Origin: Clostridiales bacterium
GTDB lineage: Bacteria > Bacillota > Clostridia > Christensenellales > JAISNN01
Length of the DNA: 32,121 bases
NCBI GenBank assembly: GCA_031273825.1
Contig: JAISRB010000095.1
Coordinates: 1-32,121, forward strand
Reading direction: 5' to 3'
Part shown: positions 1-9,457 of the stretch, piece after piece
Layout of the letters: each line of letters opens with the position of its first letter
Numbering within the stretch: position 1 is the first letter of the stretch
Notes under the pieces: generated by a model
What the model saw: the letters and a program-made list of their open reading frames with translations, nothing else
Database searches by the model: none
What the model was told of the DNA's origin: nothing
Made by a program: the position numbers and the translations under genes

Positions 1-538
1 GCCGCGCGGATACGGGGCAAATTTCCTCGAGAATGTCAAGCCCGTTTTCGCGCAGGGTGCTTCCGCTCTCGACGATATCCAAAATAACGTCGCTAAGCCC
101 CATAACGGGTCCAAGCTCGACGGAGCCGTTTAGCTTGATGATTTTTGCGTCCTTGCCCCTCTCGCGGTAATAATTTTTTGTTATATTCTGATATTTTGTC
201 GCGACGCGCAAGGCCTCTCCTCCCGAATATTGCCGGTTTTTGTAGCCGGCTATGCAGAGGCGGCATTTGCCGAAGCCCATATCGACAAACTCGTAGAGCC
301 GTCTGTCCTCCTCTAAAAGCGTATCGCTGCCGCAAACTCCGACGTCGGCTATTCCGCTTTCTACATAAATCGGAACGTCAGAGGGCTTGACAAAAATAAA
401 CCTATACCGTCCGCCGCTTTCCTCTAAGACGAGCTTTCTCGTCTTTTCCAAAAGCACGGAACAGTCGATTCCGCATTTGCTCAAAATATTTATCGTCTCG
501 TCGGCAAGTCTGCCTTTCGCGAGGGCAAAGGTCAACAT
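1..538 (-). CDS. hisG: ATP phosphoribosyltransferase catalytic subunit HisG (partial, 3' end outside window)
   Basis: Manual minus-strand translation from ATG at 538: MLTFALAKGRLADETINILSKCGIDCSVLLEKTRKLVLEESGGRYRFIFVKPSDVPIYVESGIADVGVCGSDTLLEE...VMGLSDVILDIVESGSTLRENGLDILEEICPVSA. HisG motifs GIADVGVCGSDTL and DIVESGSTLRENGL. Absent from the ORF track because it runs off the window. Lies immediately downstream of hisZ. Confidence 0.93.
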   Translation of the reverse strand, partial: MLTFALAKGRLADETINILSKCGIDCSVLLEKTRKLVLEESGGRYRFIFVKPSDVPIYVESGIADVGVCGSDTLLEEDRRLYEFVDMGFGKCRLCIAGYKNRQYSGGEALRVATKYQNITKNYYRERGKDAKIIKLNGSVELGPVMGLSDVILDIVESGSTLRENGLDILEEICPVSAR

Positions 539-592
539 AAAATACTCTCTCTCCCGTCCTTGTCTCTCTTTAAATTTCCGGCCTTAAGTCTT

Positions 593-1753
593 TTAGCGGA
601 CAAAAACCGCTTTTTTTGCTCCGACCCTTTCGGCGTATTTCCTTAGCTCCGTCTCGCTTTCTATAAAGACGTAGCTGACCGTATACCCCTTTGCTATCAG
701 CTCGCGCTTTAGCAAAAAGGCCTTTTCCGCGTCGCCTCCCGCCGCGCCCAAAACGCAGTCGCAGGTCGGCTTTTTTTGAGTTTTTCCGCTCGCGGAAAGC
801 GCGGTCACGAGGTTTTTGATTCCGACGGCAAAGCCCGTCGCCGGAGTCGCAGAGCCGTCCGCCGACGGAAACAGCTTGTCATATCTCCCGCCGCTCAAAA
901 TCGGCGCGCCGAAGTGGCGCGATATGCCCTTAAAAATCGTCCCCGTATAAAACGCCGGAGATTTTAACAGCCCCAAATCGACGGATATATACCGCCCGTA
1001 TCCGAGACGCTCCAAAAGCCCGACCGCGTTTTGCAATTCGTCGAGCGCGCCGAGACTTTTTTTGTTGCCGATCAGCTTTTTTGCGCGGTCAAACGCATCG
1101 TCGCCAAAAAGCGTCGGCAGCTGACTGACCGTATCGACAAGACGCTGCGGCGTTCCGGCCTTTTTTAGCGTCTCATAAATGGCAAAATTGTTTTTTCTGT
1201 CGACGTTTTTTATCAGCTCGTCGCGGCTCTTTTCGTCAAGCCCGCATTCCTCTATCAGCCCTCTAAAAAAACCGACGTTGCCGACCTCGATTAAAAAATC
1301 GTCAAGCCCCGCCGCCCTCAGCGCGTCTATCGCGACGGCTATGACCTCGGCGTCGGCAAGATAAGAGCCTTCTCCTATAAGCTCAAGCCCGGCCTGAGTA
1401 AACTCTCTGCAGCGGTATCCGTCAGACAACAGCGTAAACGAATTGCCGAGATAGCACAGCTTTAGCGGCGGCTCGCCGAGATTTTTTGTCGCGGCTATCC
1501 GCGCAAGCGGCATAGTCATATCGGGGCGCAAAATAATCAGGCTTCCGTCGGTATCGGTCATCTTAAAGGCCTCGTCGAGCATAAAATCGTCCACGCCCGA
1601 AAAGACGTTGTCGTATTCGATGCTCGGCGTTTCTATTCTCTCATAACCGTTGCTTTTGAATACGCTCAAAATCCTGTCCTCGGTGAGGTTTTTTATATAG
1701 CATTCCCCGGGCAGATAATCACTCGTTCCTGCGGGAATCTTATATTTTTTCAT
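593..1753 (-). CDS. hisZ: ATP phosphoribosyltransferase regulatory subunit HisZ
   Basis: 386 aa, class II aaRS-like: MKKYKIPAGTSDYLPGECYIKNLTEDRILSVFKSNGYERIETPSIEYDNVF, LRPDMTMPLARIAAT, SGGRYDKL; adjacent to short-form hisG. Confidence 0.93.
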   Translation of the reverse strand: MKKYKIPAGTSDYLPGECYIKNLTEDRILSVFKSNGYERIETPSIEYDNVFSGVDDFMLDEAFKMTDTDGSLIILRPDMTMPLARIAATKNLGEPPLKLCYLGNSFTLLSDGYRCREFTQAGLELIGEGSYLADAEVIAVAIDALRAAGLDDFLIEVGNVGFFRGLIEECGLDEKSRDELIKNVDRKNNFAIYETLKKAGTPQRLVDTVSQLPTLFGDDAFDRAKKLIGNKKSLGALDELQNAVGLLERLGYGRYISVDLGLLKSPAFYTGTIFKGISRHFGAPILSGGRYDKLFPSADGSATPATGFAVGIKNLVTALSASGKTQKKPTCDCVLGAAGGDAEKAFLLKRELIAKGYTVSYVFIESETELRKYAERVGAKKAVFVR

Positions 1754-1824
1754 TTACCGTTTACCATAATCCTTTTGAGTATAAAACTTGACAGTGTAAT
1801 ATAGCTATAAACCTATACGCGTTA

Positions 1825-1853
1825 ATTATAATACATATTAAAAAAAAAATCAA
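1825..1853 (-). promoter_or_regulatory. Putative sigma-A promoter for hisZ-hisG
   Basis: Minus strand TTGATT-17 nt-TATAAT, about 70 nt upstream of the hisZ ATG. Confidence 0.65.
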
Positions 1854-1940
1854 CTGATTATCGGGGGGCGCGCGGCACAATATCCGAAGCAAACGCATGA
1901 AAACTTATTTTTGCATAGCTACTATTATTGCCCGTCGCCG

Positions 1941-2822
1941 CTAAAGCCCTTTGCCGTCTATAATCTCTTTTATCACCCTCGGAATAAAGGCGGCGGTATC
2001 GGTCGGTAAAATCGAATATTCGGTCAGCTCGGCCTCCGCAAGGCTTGCGGCTCGGCCGGCTATATACGCGCCCGCGGCCGCGGAGAGAAGTAAGTCCTTG
2101 CCTTGAGCCAAAAGTCCGCCGATTATTCCCGACAGCAGGTCTCCGCTCCCGCCCTTTGCCATGCAAGGCCCGCCTTGCGTGCTTTTTAGCGTCGTTTTGC
2201 CGTCGGTTATAAAGGTTTCGCTCCCCTTCAAAAGCGTTACTACGCCGTATTTTTCGGCGAACGCGACGGCAAAAAGCTCGGGGTTTCGGGCTATTTCCTC
2301 AACCGGCCTTTTGCACAGCCTCGACATTTCGCCGGCGTGAGGGGTGACTATGACGGGCAAGCTTTTTATCATATCCAAACGTTCCTCCGATTCTGACAAG
2401 AAGTTCAAAGCGTCGGCGTCGAGCAATATCGGAATACCTAAGCCGAATAGGTATTCCAATATTTGCCCCGTTTCGGAACACTCGCCCATTCCCATACCGA
2501 CGCAAAACGCCGAAACGCCCTTTGACAGAGCCTCAAAGGAGGCTTTGTCAAACCTGATAAAGCCGCCCGACGACGGCAGCGGAAAAACCGTACTTTCCGT
2601 CACCCTGCTATACATGCATTCCGCGAGAAAATCGGGAACGGCGACGACGTTAAGCCCCGCGCCTACGCGCAAGGCCGCCGCGCCCGACAGGGCGATAAGC
2701 GGCGCGCCGGCGTAGTATTTGCAGCCGCCGATTATCGCGAGCTTGCCGTAATCGCCCTTGTGGGTGAGGCGTTCGCGCTTGCCAAAAAGCCCTTTGATTA
2801 ATTTTGCGTCAACCTCAATCAT
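1941..2822 (-). CDS. nnrD: ADP-dependent NAD(P)H-hydrate dehydratase (YjeF C-terminal / carbohydrate kinase-like)
   Basis: 293 aa; motifs GDYGKLAIIGGCKYYAGAPLIALSGAAALRVGAGLN, VTPHAGEMSRL, QGGPCMAKGGSGDLLSGIIGGLLAQG. Confidence 0.88.
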   Translation of the reverse strand: MIEVDAKLIKGLFGKRERLTHKGDYGKLAIIGGCKYYAGAPLIALSGAAALRVGAGLNVVAVPDFLAECMYSRVTESTVFPLPSSGGFIRFDKASFEALSKGVSAFCVGMGMGECSETGQILEYLFGLGIPILLDADALNFLSESEERLDMIKSLPVIVTPHAGEMSRLCKRPVEEIARNPELFAVAFAEKYGVVTLLKGSETFITDGKTTLKSTQGGPCMAKGGSGDLLSGIIGGLLAQGKDLLLSAAAGAYIAGRAASLAEAELTEYSILPTDTAAFIPRVIKEIIDGKGL

Positions 2823-3721
2823 TGCGCGGCTTCCTCAAACGCGCCGACTATGGCGCGTCTCATACATTCGGGAGCGGCGGCGCAAAGCTGAATAAACCCG
2901 ACCTTTTTTTCACCGCTCGCCATGGCGAATACCGTATCGCCGTCGAGAACCGTATGCACGGGCCGTATAGCCTGCGCGTAGCCGTCGTGGGCTATGTCTG
3001 CAAGCTTATTCGCCTGCTCCTTTGTCAAAACCGCATCGGTGAGAATACAGCCTATAGTAGTATTTTTACCGGCGTTTTCCCCGTCGTCAAAGCTTGCCGC
3101 GCCCTCGGTCAGCATACTCAACAAGTCGACAAACCCGCCGCCGCGCCGCGCTCCGGCTATTATGCTTCCCTTGCCGTCGTATATATCGCCGACGGCGTTG
3201 ACAGCTACTATAGCCGTCACCGCCGCGCCTCCGACGGGCATGGTATAAATCCCTAAGCCGCCCTTCATGGCGCAGGCCGCGCCCGCGAGCTTTCCGACGG
3301 TCGCGCCTATGCCCGCGCCGACGTTTCCCTTTTGTGTGTTTCCCGCCGTCGCCGCGCTTGCCGCGGCGTAGCCCATGGCCTTGTCGGGGTACGCAAAGGT
3401 TTTATATTCGAGATCATATAAGACCGCGCCGCAGACAATCGGCACTCTCGTTCCGCCGGCCTTAAATCCGACGCCGCGCTCTCTCAAATACTCCATTACG
3501 CCCGAGCAGGCGTCCAGCCCGAACGCGCTCCCGCCGGACAAAACGACGGCGTTGATTTTTTCTACCGAATTCCCGTTCTTCAGCAAATCGGTTTCGCGCG
3601 TACCGGGAGCGCAGCCTCTGACCGAAACGCCGCCCGTCGCGCCGTCCTTTGCCAAAATGACGGTGACCCCCGTTCCCTTGTCATTGTCTCCCGCGTGTCC
3701 TATCAAAAATTTATCGGTCAT
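2819..3721 (-). CDS. P1 family peptidase (DmpA/NylC-type N-terminal nucleophile aminopeptidase/amidase)
   Basis: Likely start MTDKFLIGHAGD at 3721 preceded by GGAGAAAGG; the track start at 3811 is upstream. Motifs KINAVVLSGGSAFGLDACSGVMEYLRERGVGF, GNVGAGIGATVGKL, KNTTIGCILTDA (self-cleavage-type motif). Confidence 0.88.
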   Translation of the reverse strand: MTDKFLIGHAGDNDKGTGVTVILAKDGATGGVSVRGCAPGTRETDLLKNGNSVEKINAVVLSGGSAFGLDACSGVMEYLRERGVGFKAGGTRVPIVCGAVLYDLEYKTFAYPDKAMGYAAASAATAGNTQKGNVGAGIGATVGKLAGAACAMKGGLGIYTMPVGGAAVTAIVAVNAVGDIYDGKGSIIAGARRGGGFVDLLSMLTEGAASFDDGENAGKNTTIGCILTDAVLTKEQANKLADIAHDGYAQAIRPVHTVLDGDTVFAMASGEKKVGFIQLCAAAPECMRRAIVGAFEEAAQ

Positions 3722-3807
3722 AACGGCCTTTCTCCTTTTTTTGCCGGGCTTTAACATAGCCCTCAGGTTGAGTCTTATAATATTAAACAATTGACCTTTA
3801 TCTGCTT

Positions 3808-4434
3808 TCACGATTCCTCGTCCTCCGTTTCCGAGGCGACGCAGTCTATAGCGCGCCTTACGGTATCATACTTGTAACCCTTAGAGGCGAGATATCTCAC
3901 GGCCTTGTTTTTTTGCTTGACGTCCGAAAGCCCGCCGCCTCTCATATATTTTTTGAGAAGGCCGCAAGCCGCTTCCTCCTCGTCGATATCCTCTATCGCA
4001 TAATTTATCAAATCTTCGCTTACGCCTCTTTGCTTCAGCTCATATTTCAGAGCAAGGCTCCCGAGCTTGCTTTTGTGCGCCGCGACATAATCGGCGGCGT
4101 ATGCCGCGTCGTCGAGATATCCGTAGCCGCGGCACTTGTCGACGGCGCATTCTATCGATTCGTCCATGTACTCCCGTTTTTGCAAAGCCTCGCGCGCCTG
4201 CCTTTCGGTGACGCGCTTTGCCGAAAGCATTTTTAGAAGCGTCGCGACCGCCGCTCTCTTTTCGTCCTCCTTTATCGCTTCTATAAGCCCGTCCGCGTCA
4301 ACCTCGCCGCCGGTCTTTAGGCGCATGGTCACGACTGTCTCTATCGACAGACCGCAGACAAACGACCCGTCGACAAATATATTGGCGCGCCGCTTATCTC
4401 TTTTTTGAACCTCTATCCTTGTAATAACGCCCAT
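3808..4434 (-). CDS. recX: Regulatory protein RecX
   Basis: 208 aa; RecX-like three-helix repeats: LLKMLSAKRVTERQAREALQKREYMDESIECAVDKCRGYGYLDDAAYAADYVAAHKSKLGSLALKYELKQRGVSEDLINYAIED. Confidence 0.85.
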   Translation of the reverse strand: MGVITRIEVQKRDKRRANIFVDGSFVCGLSIETVVTMRLKTGGEVDADGLIEAIKEDEKRAAVATLLKMLSAKRVTERQAREALQKREYMDESIECAVDKCRGYGYLDDAAYAADYVAAHKSKLGSLALKYELKQRGVSEDLINYAIEDIDEEEAACGLLKKYMRGGGLSDVKQKNKAVRYLASKGYKYDTVRRAIDCVASETEDEES

Positions 4435-4440
4435 TTGCCC

Positions 4441-5142
4441 TTATCCTTCGACAAAATTTTTGATTATCGCATTAATCTCGGGGTTTTTCTTTTTGAATAA
4501 AAAGTGATCTCCCCCCTCTACTATTTCGAGCCTCGCGCCCTTTATCTTGGCGGCTATCTCCCGCGTATGCGCGTCCCTTATGACGTCGTTTTCACCGGCG
4601 ACGACGAGAGCTTCGGCGGTGATTTTTGACAGCTTTTCGTCGGATATTTCGGGTTGCTTTACCATTATTTCAAAATGCTTTTTTAATTCCTTATATTTTT
4701 TAGAAAAGGGCGCGGCAAGGCAAAAGCCCAAATATTCGGCCTTTATAAAAGCCGCCGCCGAGGCTTTAAGGCCGTTTAAGCGCGTATTCGCGCCTACTAC
4801 TACGAGCTTTTTTACCGTGTCTCCGAGAATAGCCGCCGCCTCTAAGGCTATGTTTCCCCCGTCGGAAAAGCCTATCAACGCAACGTCCTTGAGCTTCTTT
4901 GCCTTGATAAACTCCGCTACGTCGCAGGCCATCATCGGAATAGTTATGCGGCCGTCAAAAAAACTGCCGCCGTGACCTCTGCTGTCGATAAAAATCATAG
5001 ACCTCCGACAGATAAAAAAGTCTCTCGTCCTTTCAAATTTTGACGAGCGGCCGCCGTTTCCGTGCAAAAAAATCATAGGCCGCGACGACGTGTCTCCGTA
5101 CTCCTCATAATAGAGCTCTATACCGTTTATTTTTATGTACAT
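4441..5142 (-). CDS. Alpha/beta hydrolase
   Basis: 233 aa; IFLHGNGG, DSRGHGGS, ALIGFSDGGNIALEAA (GxSxG nucleophile elbow), AGENDVI, GGDHFLF (acid/His). Confidence 0.88.
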   Translation of the reverse strand: MYIKINGIELYYEEYGDTSSRPMIFLHGNGGRSSKFERTRDFFICRRSMIFIDSRGHGGSFFDGRITIPMMACDVAEFIKAKKLKDVALIGFSDGGNIALEAAAILGDTVKKLVVVGANTRLNGLKASAAAFIKAEYLGFCLAAPFSKKYKELKKHFEIMVKQPEISDEKLSKITAEALVVAGENDVIRDAHTREIAAKIKGARLEIVEGGDHFLFKKKNPEINAIIKNFVEG

Positions 5143-5185
5143 ATATTACACTCCCCGCGCCTTTTTCAGGCGGTTTTACGCCGCT

Positions 5186-5899
5186 TTAGTCAAGCGGATT
5201 GTCGCCCTTTTCGGGCATGGTGACTATTCGTTTTATTTCCTTAGGCGAGTTTATCAAAACGTCGTTTATAAAAAGCTTAAAGGTGCAATCGAGCAGCTTC
5301 GCGGCTTTTTCGCTCATGCTTATACGCGACAGATAGATTTCAAAATATTCCATGACGGACGAGGTGGCGTTCATATAAATACGGCTCGATATGGCGCGTT
5401 TTTCGGGATTGATATAGACGACGTTCTTTTTTATGGCGTGGTTTACGCGGTCGTGAATCTCGTTCGGGTCATATTTTTGCGTCACCCTCGTTCTGTGCGC
5501 GTCGCTCTTGTCGGCTATGATGAGAGCCGCGCTGACGGCGTTTATCGGCGTGCCCGTCTCCTCCTCGTGGTTGCCTATCGCCGCGGTGACGGTGTTTATG
5601 TCCTTGTAGGGCATTCCCAAATCCTTTAAAATCCTATAGGCGAACATCGCACTGACGTGTCCGTGATAGTTGCGGTTGATCGAATTGCCCGTGTCGTGCA
5701 TATATCCCGCGATAAAGCCAAGCTCGGCCTCGTCGTTGTCGTAGCCGAGCTTTTTCAAAATTTTTTCGGTGACGCTCGCCACATACATCGCGTGCCTAAG
5801 ACCGTGTTCGGTATAATTCATCATGTCGAGACACCGCTCCGACGCGTTTATAAGCTCGAGGATTTCCTCATTATTTTTTACAAGCTCCTTGAATCCCAT
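5186..5899 (-). CDS. HD domain-containing phosphohydrolase
   Basis: 237 aa; HGLRHAMYVASVTEKILKKLGYD...GFIAGYMHDTGNSINRNYHGHVSA...IGNHEEETG, IADKSDAHR. Confidence 0.85.
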   Translation of the reverse strand: MGFKELVKNNEEILELINASERCLDMMNYTEHGLRHAMYVASVTEKILKKLGYDNDEAELGFIAGYMHDTGNSINRNYHGHVSAMFAYRILKDLGMPYKDINTVTAAIGNHEEETGTPINAVSAALIIADKSDAHRTRVTQKYDPNEIHDRVNHAIKKNVVYINPEKRAISSRIYMNATSSVMEYFEIYLSRISMSEKAAKLLDCTFKLFINDVLINSPKEIKRIVTMPEKGDNPLD

Positions 5900-5953
5900 T
5901 TATTCTCCTTTTAGAGCCGCGCATATTCATGCGCGCATCCCCCCCACCTCCTA

Positions 5954-6718
5954 TCATTCTCCGATGCGTTCGATAGCGCTTCTTATTTCAAGATATTCCT
6001 CTCTTGTCGGCTCCTTGGACGCGAGATATTCTTTGAGAACGCCGACGCTGCCGACGTTTCCGCAGCGACCCAAAAGTCCGGCGTAAAAAACCGTATTTTC
6101 TCCGCTCAAAAAGCCCTGCGTAATCAGCCCGAGCGTCGCGGCGTCCGTCGGATAGCCGCTCAAAATATCCAAAAGCATGTCCTTGGCCTCGCCGTCTCTC
6201 AAGGCTTGAAGCCCGTCGGTTTTTTTGAATATCAGACAATCAAGACCCTGCCGACCGTCCTTTAGGGCGTTAAACGCCGCGTCTACGACGGGAGCGGAAT
6301 ATTTTTCGGCGGCGATTATAATGTCGAGAATAAACTCCGTCGTTCCGTCCGCGGCCGCGCTTGCAAGCTTTTCGACGGCAAAGAGCCGCGCCCTTTCACA
6401 GCCCGTCAAAAACAATCCGCGCAGCATTTCGGCGCGGGCGGACTCAGGCTCTATGCCGTCGACAAACTCCGACGTCACGTCGCCGACCTTCGCGCCGGTT
6501 TTGCACACCCCGTCTATATAGCCGGCCAGTCCGTTAGAGGCGTAAAGCCCGCCGAGGTATTCGAGCGGACTCCGTCCGCTAAGCGCCGCGTTCGGGGCGG
6601 CCTTCCAAACGTCGAGCGCGGAGAGATATTCCGCTTCGATATTTTCGCGCCCCCTTACGGCGTTACTTTTAATATATTCCCTAAAATAATTTTCAAACAG
6701 TCTTTCCAAAAAAACCAT
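5954..6718 (-). CDS. Hypothetical protein with HEAT-like helical repeats
   Basis: 254 aa ORF with RBS-like spacing, compact gene order and helical repeat character; N-terminal W..PN..LSGRSPLEYL motif. No firm family. Confidence 0.6.
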   Translation of the reverse strand: MVFLERLFENYFREYIKSNAVRGRENIEAEYLSALDVWKAAPNAALSGRSPLEYLGGLYASNGLAGYIDGVCKTGAKVGDVTSEFVDGIEPESARAEMLRGLFLTGCERARLFAVEKLASAAADGTTEFILDIIIAAEKYSAPVVDAAFNALKDGRQGLDCLIFKKTDGLQALRDGEAKDMLLDILSGYPTDAATLGLITQGFLSGENTVFYAGLLGRCGNVGSVGVLKEYLASKEPTREEYLEIRSAIERIGE

Positions 6719-6762
6719 ATTTTCCTCTCTTTTTTTTAGCGCGCGCTATCCCGCGGCGTCCG

Positions 6763-8565
6763 TCACTTAAAGTCCGTCTCAAACAGCGGCCCGATTTCCT
6801 TCGCGATTTTCTTTATCCGGTATTCCGACACGTCCATGATTTCCGCGGCGTTCAAGACCCTTTTCCTCTCGTTTAATTTCCCAAAACAAAACGCGAGCGC
6901 GGCGACCGCCTTGATATCCTTGACGGTCTCCTTGCCGAGCGGCTTCCGCACAATTTTTTTCGCCTCGTTTTCTTTGTTTTCGCGCGGCTCTATACCGTCG
7001 TTTTTGAGCGCGGCGGCTCTTTCTTTTTTCTTATCGGCGGCGGCTCGTTTTTTTAGAGCGAGGGAGATTTCGGTAAAAAACTCCTTATAACGCGCTATAT
7101 CGCAAAGTCCGTCGGGCTGTTTGACAATCAACGCCGCGATAAGCTCGGCGTATGCCTTGTTGAGCAAAACGTCCTTAGCATCGACAGTCTTTCCGTCGTA
7201 TTCAAAATATGAAAACACGTCGGTCGTAATACATTCAAAAACAAAAGGCTCCTCTCCCGTCATTATGCTCGACGCGACAAAGCGTTTAAATTCGGAATCT
7301 ATGGAGATATCCTTAAAAAAACGTTTTAGTATGGCGACGACCTCCTTGCTCTCGAGATATACCAGCAGATATTTGACTACCTCGACTCTCAACTCGTCTA
7401 TCTCAAGCCCCATATACAACAGCTCGCGGCTTTCGGGCGAATCCAAAAGCGTAATCGGCTCCGCGCCCTTGGCGATGTCGGCAAACATTTCTGACAAAAC
7501 GTCAAAGGCCTCGCCCGGCAACGGCATGCGATAGCTTATCCGCATACCCTTTTCGCAGTATTTCAAGAAAAAACGCGCGTGGCTGTCCTCGCCGAAAATT
7601 TCATAAATTTGCTTGTAGACGGATTTTGCCTCGTCTACCTTTCCGCCGTTAAAAAGAGCGCAGGCCAAATCATACATTGCGTCCGCGTCGTAAGGTGTTA
7701 TCTCCAAAAGCTTTCTGCAATAAAACTCGACAAGGTCGTGACGGCTTATGGCCATCATGGCCGTTATGGCTCTGTCGATATCGTCATCCTTTGACACGTC
7801 GGAGGCCGTAAGCAAATCGACGTATTCCTGCATAAGCTTTTTGTCGCCCTTAAACATGGCTATGTTGATGATATTCAAAATTCCCTGCAGTCTCATTTCC
7901 TTTTTGTCGAGCATTTTTTTGGCGTGGGCAAGAGCCAAAGCGTACTTATTTGAATTGACATAGCACATGACGAGCAGGTTGTGCTGCGTTTCATTGTCGG
8001 AAGCGTCTATTCCCTTTTTTAAATATTTTAACGCCTCCGAAAATTCGTTGTGCGCTATCAATTCGAGCGCGGCTTTGACAAGCCCGTTCGAGACCTCCTT
8101 GTCCTTGTCTATGAGCTTAAACGGCTCGTACTCGTCGCGGTAGGTGTCCAAAAAAGCGTCTATGCCGTCGGTATAATACTCCTCCTTAAACTCAAATTTC
8201 TCGTTTTCCTCTATATCCCTCAGCGCGTCAAAGCATTTGTCGACAATGTCAAACTGTCCCGAAAAAAAATACAGCTTAAAGAGCAGCATATACAACTCAT
8301 ATTTTTTTGCAAGCTCGTCCTCTCCCCAAAAATCCTTGCCGGCGCGCGCGGCGATGAGCCTTATTTCCTGACATTTTTGTAAGGAGCAGTCGAGCGCGTC
8401 AACCTCATAATATAGCTTGGCGTGCAAAAGCAACGCGTCCGCGCTGTCGGGGGCTAATTTGCGCGCGCGGTTGAGATACAAAAAAGCGTCCTCTATCTCG
8501 CCGCGGTAAAAGTGTTCGTTGGCCTTTTCCATGAGTTTTTTTACGTCGGTTAAGTCGTATATCAT
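6763..8565 (-). CDS. Tetratricopeptide repeat (TPR) protein
   Basis: 600 aa; ANEHFYRGEIEDAFLYLNRARKLAPDSADALLLHAKLYYEV and further TPR-like units (DADAMYDLACALFNGGKVDEAKSVYKQIYEI). Confidence 0.75.
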   Translation of the reverse strand: MIYDLTDVKKLMEKANEHFYRGEIEDAFLYLNRARKLAPDSADALLLHAKLYYEVDALDCSLQKCQEIRLIAARAGKDFWGEDELAKKYELYMLLFKLYFFSGQFDIVDKCFDALRDIEENEKFEFKEEYYTDGIDAFLDTYRDEYEPFKLIDKDKEVSNGLVKAALELIAHNEFSEALKYLKKGIDASDNETQHNLLVMCYVNSNKYALALAHAKKMLDKKEMRLQGILNIINIAMFKGDKKLMQEYVDLLTASDVSKDDDIDRAITAMMAISRHDLVEFYCRKLLEITPYDADAMYDLACALFNGGKVDEAKSVYKQIYEIFGEDSHARFFLKYCEKGMRISYRMPLPGEAFDVLSEMFADIAKGAEPITLLDSPESRELLYMGLEIDELRVEVVKYLLVYLESKEVVAILKRFFKDISIDSEFKRFVASSIMTGEEPFVFECITTDVFSYFEYDGKTVDAKDVLLNKAYAELIAALIVKQPDGLCDIARYKEFFTEISLALKKRAAADKKKERAAALKNDGIEPRENKENEAKKIVRKPLGKETVKDIKAVAALAFCFGKLNERKRVLNAAEIMDVSEYRIKKIAKEIGPLFETDFK

Positions 8566-9426
8566 TTAAAAAATTTCTCCTATATCGGTATAGCTATAGT
8601 TTTTTTCGCAAAAGGAACATTTTACCTCAATTTTTCCGACCTCTTTTATCGTCGCGGCCGCCTCGTCGCGGCCCAAAGCTAAGATTATCTCCTTGACCCT
8701 TTCCTCCGAGCAGTCGCAAAGATAGCGCGGAACGTATTCGTCTATCTTTTTGAATTCAAACGCGCCGAAATATTCGGACATGACGGCGTCCGCGGTCTTT
8801 AAAGAATATAATATCTTACCAACGTCGGTAAAGCGCGTCAAAACGTCCTGAACGGCGGTTATCAAAAAGTCGTCCGCGCCCGGCAACGCTTGCACAAAGA
8901 TTCCGCTCGCCGACAAAATACTCCGTCCGTCAAAATATTCGCCCATGGCTATTCCCGACGGGCGTTGCTCGCTGACCGTCAAATAGAGCGCGAAGTCCGA
9001 GGCTATGTCGCCCCTGACCACCTCTGAATTTCCGACGTAAGGCTCGCGCATTCCGAGATCCTTTATGACTCTTATCCTTCCGCTTTTGCCGAACGCCGCG
9101 CTTACGTCGAGTCCGCCGCCGCCGGCTGCGTTCGTAGGCTCTCCTCCGCCGTCGGTTACAAGATAGCCCTTGACGAGACCGCCGCTTTTTGCCGCGACGA
9201 CGGCTCTCTTTATCGGGCCGTCGGTCTCGACGGTCAAAGACAGCCTGTCAAAAGGACTCTTAAGGTCTTGACTCAAAAACACGCCGACGGTCAAAAGTCT
9301 GTTTAACGCCGCGGAATACAACGGCGGCAGCCCGTGCAGTCTCGCGGCCTCGTCGGCAACGTCCTTAGAGTCTATTACGGTGACGACAAACGCGCCGTTC
9401 AAGATATATCTCGCGCTAAAGCTCAT
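8566..9426 (-). CDS. hslO: Redox-regulated Hsp33 chaperone
   Basis: 286 aa; C-terminal zinc/redox motif CDC...KCSFCEKNY, HGLPPLYSAALNRLLT, GGLVKGYL. Confidence 0.92.
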   Translation of the reverse strand: MSFSARYILNGAFVVTVIDSKDVADEAARLHGLPPLYSAALNRLLTVGVFLSQDLKSPFDRLSLTVETDGPIKRAVVAAKSGGLVKGYLVTDGGGEPTNAAGGGGLDVSAAFGKSGRIRVIKDLGMREPYVGNSEVVRGDIASDFALYLTVSEQRPSGIAMGEYFDGRSILSASGIFVQALPGADDFLITAVQDVLTRFTDVGKILYSLKTADAVMSEYFGAFEFKKIDEYVPRYLCDCSEERVKEIILALGRDEAAATIKEVGKIEVKCSFCEKNYSYTDIGEIF

Positions 9427-9457
9427 AAGTAACTCCTAAAAAAAACCGCGCGGACGC

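Noticed and set aside
93-335. Minus-strand 80-aa ORF 93..335
   Set aside because: Out of frame inside hisG, which is clearly coding from 538 to the window edge.
1754-1824. Possible T-box or attenuator upstream of hisZ
   Set aside because: The leader after the putative promoter is only about 65 nt and shows no stem I or antiterminator-like structure.
1858-2166. Minus-strand 102-aa ORF
   Set aside because: Overlaps nnrD in another frame; Arg-rich low-information translation.
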